Below, piece after piece: positions 62,660-64,000 of a DNA stretch of 64,000 nt (position 1 is the first letter of the stretch; every line of letters starts with the position of its first letter). A program made the position numbers and the translations under genes. Below the pieces are notes generated by a model. That model searched no databases, had not been told where the DNA came from, and saw nothing but the letters and a program-made list of their open reading frames with translations. Origin of the DNA: Leifsonia poae (lineage in GTDB: Bacteria; Actinomycetota; Actinomycetes; Actinomycetales; Microbacteriaceae); contig NZ_BSEN01000001.1 in assembly GCF_027921845.1 (NCBI RefSeq), positions 306,014-370,013 of the forward strand, read 5' to 3'.

Positions 62660-64000
62660 ATGCACGCACGCCTTCTCGATCGCTGGAACGCGATCTCTCT
62701 CCGCACCAAGATCACGGGCGTGACCGTGCTGATGCTGACGCTCGGGCTGCTCGTCACGGGCATCGGCACCATGGCGATGCTGAAGCCCGTGCTGCTCAAT
62801 CAGCTGGATGCTCAGCTCGGGGCCGCCTCGCAGCCGAACAACCTCAACGCGTACCTCGGCAGCAGCACGTCCGACAGCGACAAGATCGCGTCGGACGGCA
62901 GCTCGTCGAACTACTTCGCGGCCCTGTACGACGCCGACGGCAAGCTGGTGCGCTCGAACTGGTCGAACATCCCGGAGTCGCGCCGCCCGGCGATCCCCGA
63001 GAAGCTCTCCCTGGCGACGGGTAAGAGCTGGAGCCAGCAGGGCGCGGCGAACCTGCCGAGCAACGACGGGCACACGCTGTATCGCGCGCTGACCCAGACC
63101 GTGACGCTCGTGTCACCGGCCGGATCGCTGGGCACCGCGATCGTCGCGACCTCCACCGGCCAGATCGACACCGTGATGGCGAGCTTCCTCGCAATCTTCC
63201 TCGGGTTCGGCGTGATCGTCGTGATCGTCGGCGCCGGCCTCACCCGGATGCTCGTGACCACCACCTTCGCGCCGCTACGGGCCGTCGAGGAGACCGCCGC
63301 GTCCATCGCGGACGGCGACTTCAGCCAGCGCCTCGGCGGAGCCACGCCGAACACCGAGGTCGGCCGCCTCAACCGCTCGCTGAACACGATGCTGAACCGC
63401 ATCGACCGCGCCTTCAACGACCGCGCCAAGACGATCGAGCAGATGCGCCGGTTCGTCGGCGACGCCAGCCACGAGCTGCGCACGCCCCTCGTCTCCGTGC
63501 GCGGCTACGCCGAGCTGTACCGGATGGGCGCGCTCCAGACGCCGGAGGACGTCGCGCAGGCGATGGACCGCATCGAGAAGGAGGCCATCCGCATGGGTGT
63601 CCTCGTCGAAGACCTGCTCGAGCTCGCGCGCCTCGACGAGACCAAGCCGCTAGACCTGCATCCGGTCGATCTCGTGCCGATCGCGCGCGACGCCGCGATG
63701 GATGCGATGGCCGGGTCCCCGGGCCGCGTCGTCACCGTGCTCACCCCGGATGCGGTGCTCTCCCCGCGGGTCCCGCTCGACGAGCCCGGCCTCGACACCG
63801 TGCCGATGGCGGTCCCCGATGCGGGCAAGCCGACCAACGCCACCGGGCCCATCGCCTTCGCCGGCGCCACGCTCGCGCGCTTCCGCGGCCGGCGACCACG
63901 CCGGGCGAGCACGGGAGCGACCATGCAGGTCGACACGGCCGAGCAGGTGCTCCTTCCCCAGGCTCCCGCCGCGGAGCCGGCGATCGTGATGGCGGAGGAG
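62660..64000 (+). CDS. Sensor histidine kinase (3' end beyond window)
   Basis: Membrane kinase partner of the preceding regulator; 447 codons are inside the window. TM1 (VTVLMLTLGLLVTGIGTMAM), an extracytoplasmic loop of about 110 residues and TM2 (FLAIFLGFGVIVVIVGAGL) are followed by HAMP and HisKA with His271 in DASHELRTP. The region after the dimerisation domain is a Pro/Ala-rich segment (from VLSPRVPLDEPG to ASTGATMQVDTAE) where the ATPase domain is expected, suggesting an insertion. ATG 62660 is used. Confidence 0.85.
   Translation, partial: MHARLLDRWNAISLRTKITGVTVLMLTLGLLVTGIGTMAMLKPVLLNQLDAQLGAASQPNNLNAYLGSSTSDSDKIASDGSSSNYFAALYDADGKLVRSNWSNIPESRRPAIPEKLSLATGKSWSQQGAANLPSNDGHTLYRALTQTVTLVSPAGSLGTAIVATSTGQIDTVMASFLAIFLGFGVIVVIVGAGLTRMLVTTTFAPLRAVEETAASIADGDFSQRLGGATPNTEVGRLNRSLNTMLNRIDRAFNDRAKTIEQMRRFVGDASHELRTPLVSVRGYAELYRMGALQTPEDVAQAMDRIEKEAIRMGVLVEDLLELARLDETKPLDLHPVDLVPIARDAAMDAMAGSPGRVVTVLTPDAVLSPRVPLDEPGLDTVPMAVPDAGKPTNATGPIAFAGATLARFRGRRPRRASTGATMQVDTAEQVLLPQAPAAEPAIVMAEE

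Overview
The window is high-GC DNA from an actinobacterium, most likely Microbacteriaceae (Leifsonia-like). This is inferred from family content: an XPB-type repair helicase beside a helicase-associated gene, DUF3027 and DUF2530 genes, DUF6230/DUF6114 genes, a FolP2-type dihydropteroate synthase, a DtxR-type regulator, an HspR-type operator and several possible leaderless starts. No search was run, so all family names rest on motifs read from the translated sequence.

Layout. (1) 1-26300 is host chromosome rich in transport genes and local regulators: a LacI-controlled nucleoside hydrolase/MFS pair, a ClpC-like chaperone with an HspR-type box, a TetR gene facing a DUF6230/DUF6114 exported-protein operon, an SRPBCC-ArsR pair with twin operators, a TetR gene facing an MFS drug exporter, DNA polymerase IV, a SulP transporter, a glycoside hydrolase, a large AAA-LuxR regulator and a NarL-like regulator. 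Dispersed palindromic repeats lie at 3941-4419, 7893-7979 and 11989-12049. (2) 26307-48295 is an integrated element of about 22 kb with visibly lower GC. An 18-bp duplication of the 3' end of tRNA-Arg(CCU) bounds it, a tyrosine integrase sits at the tRNA end, and paired 8-10-bp arm-type repeats lie inside each end. (3) 48276-64000 is host core: tRNA-Arg, HNH endonuclease, NlpC/P60 hydrolase, DtxR regulator, SerC, DUF2530/DUF3027, cold-shock protein, XPB helicase, kinase-like APH protein, pyrimidine reductase, FolP2, ferredoxin-reductase-type oxidoreductase and a two-component system that runs off the end.

The element carries a MobF relaxase-helicase but no visible type IV secretion genes, so it looks mobilizable rather than self-transmissible. 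Its cargo looks defensive: an Mrr-type restriction enzyme, a Fic/Doc protein with added domains at both ends, and a five-gene restriction-modification operon. That operon encodes a DPPF-type amino-methyltransferase, a circularly permuted cytosine methyltransferase, an unrecognised 305-residue protein, a McrB-like AAA+ ATPase and a PD-(D/E)xK nuclease. Its layout resembles the NTP-dependent BsuMI/LlaJI systems but with a different methylase pairing, and it is the best candidate here for an under-described system. The rest of the cargo is a set of uncharacterised genes: a small nuclease-like protein, two related proteins with an R..E / SG..H signature, a truncated phosphatase, a cysteine-cluster protein and a membrane-anchored NERD protein.
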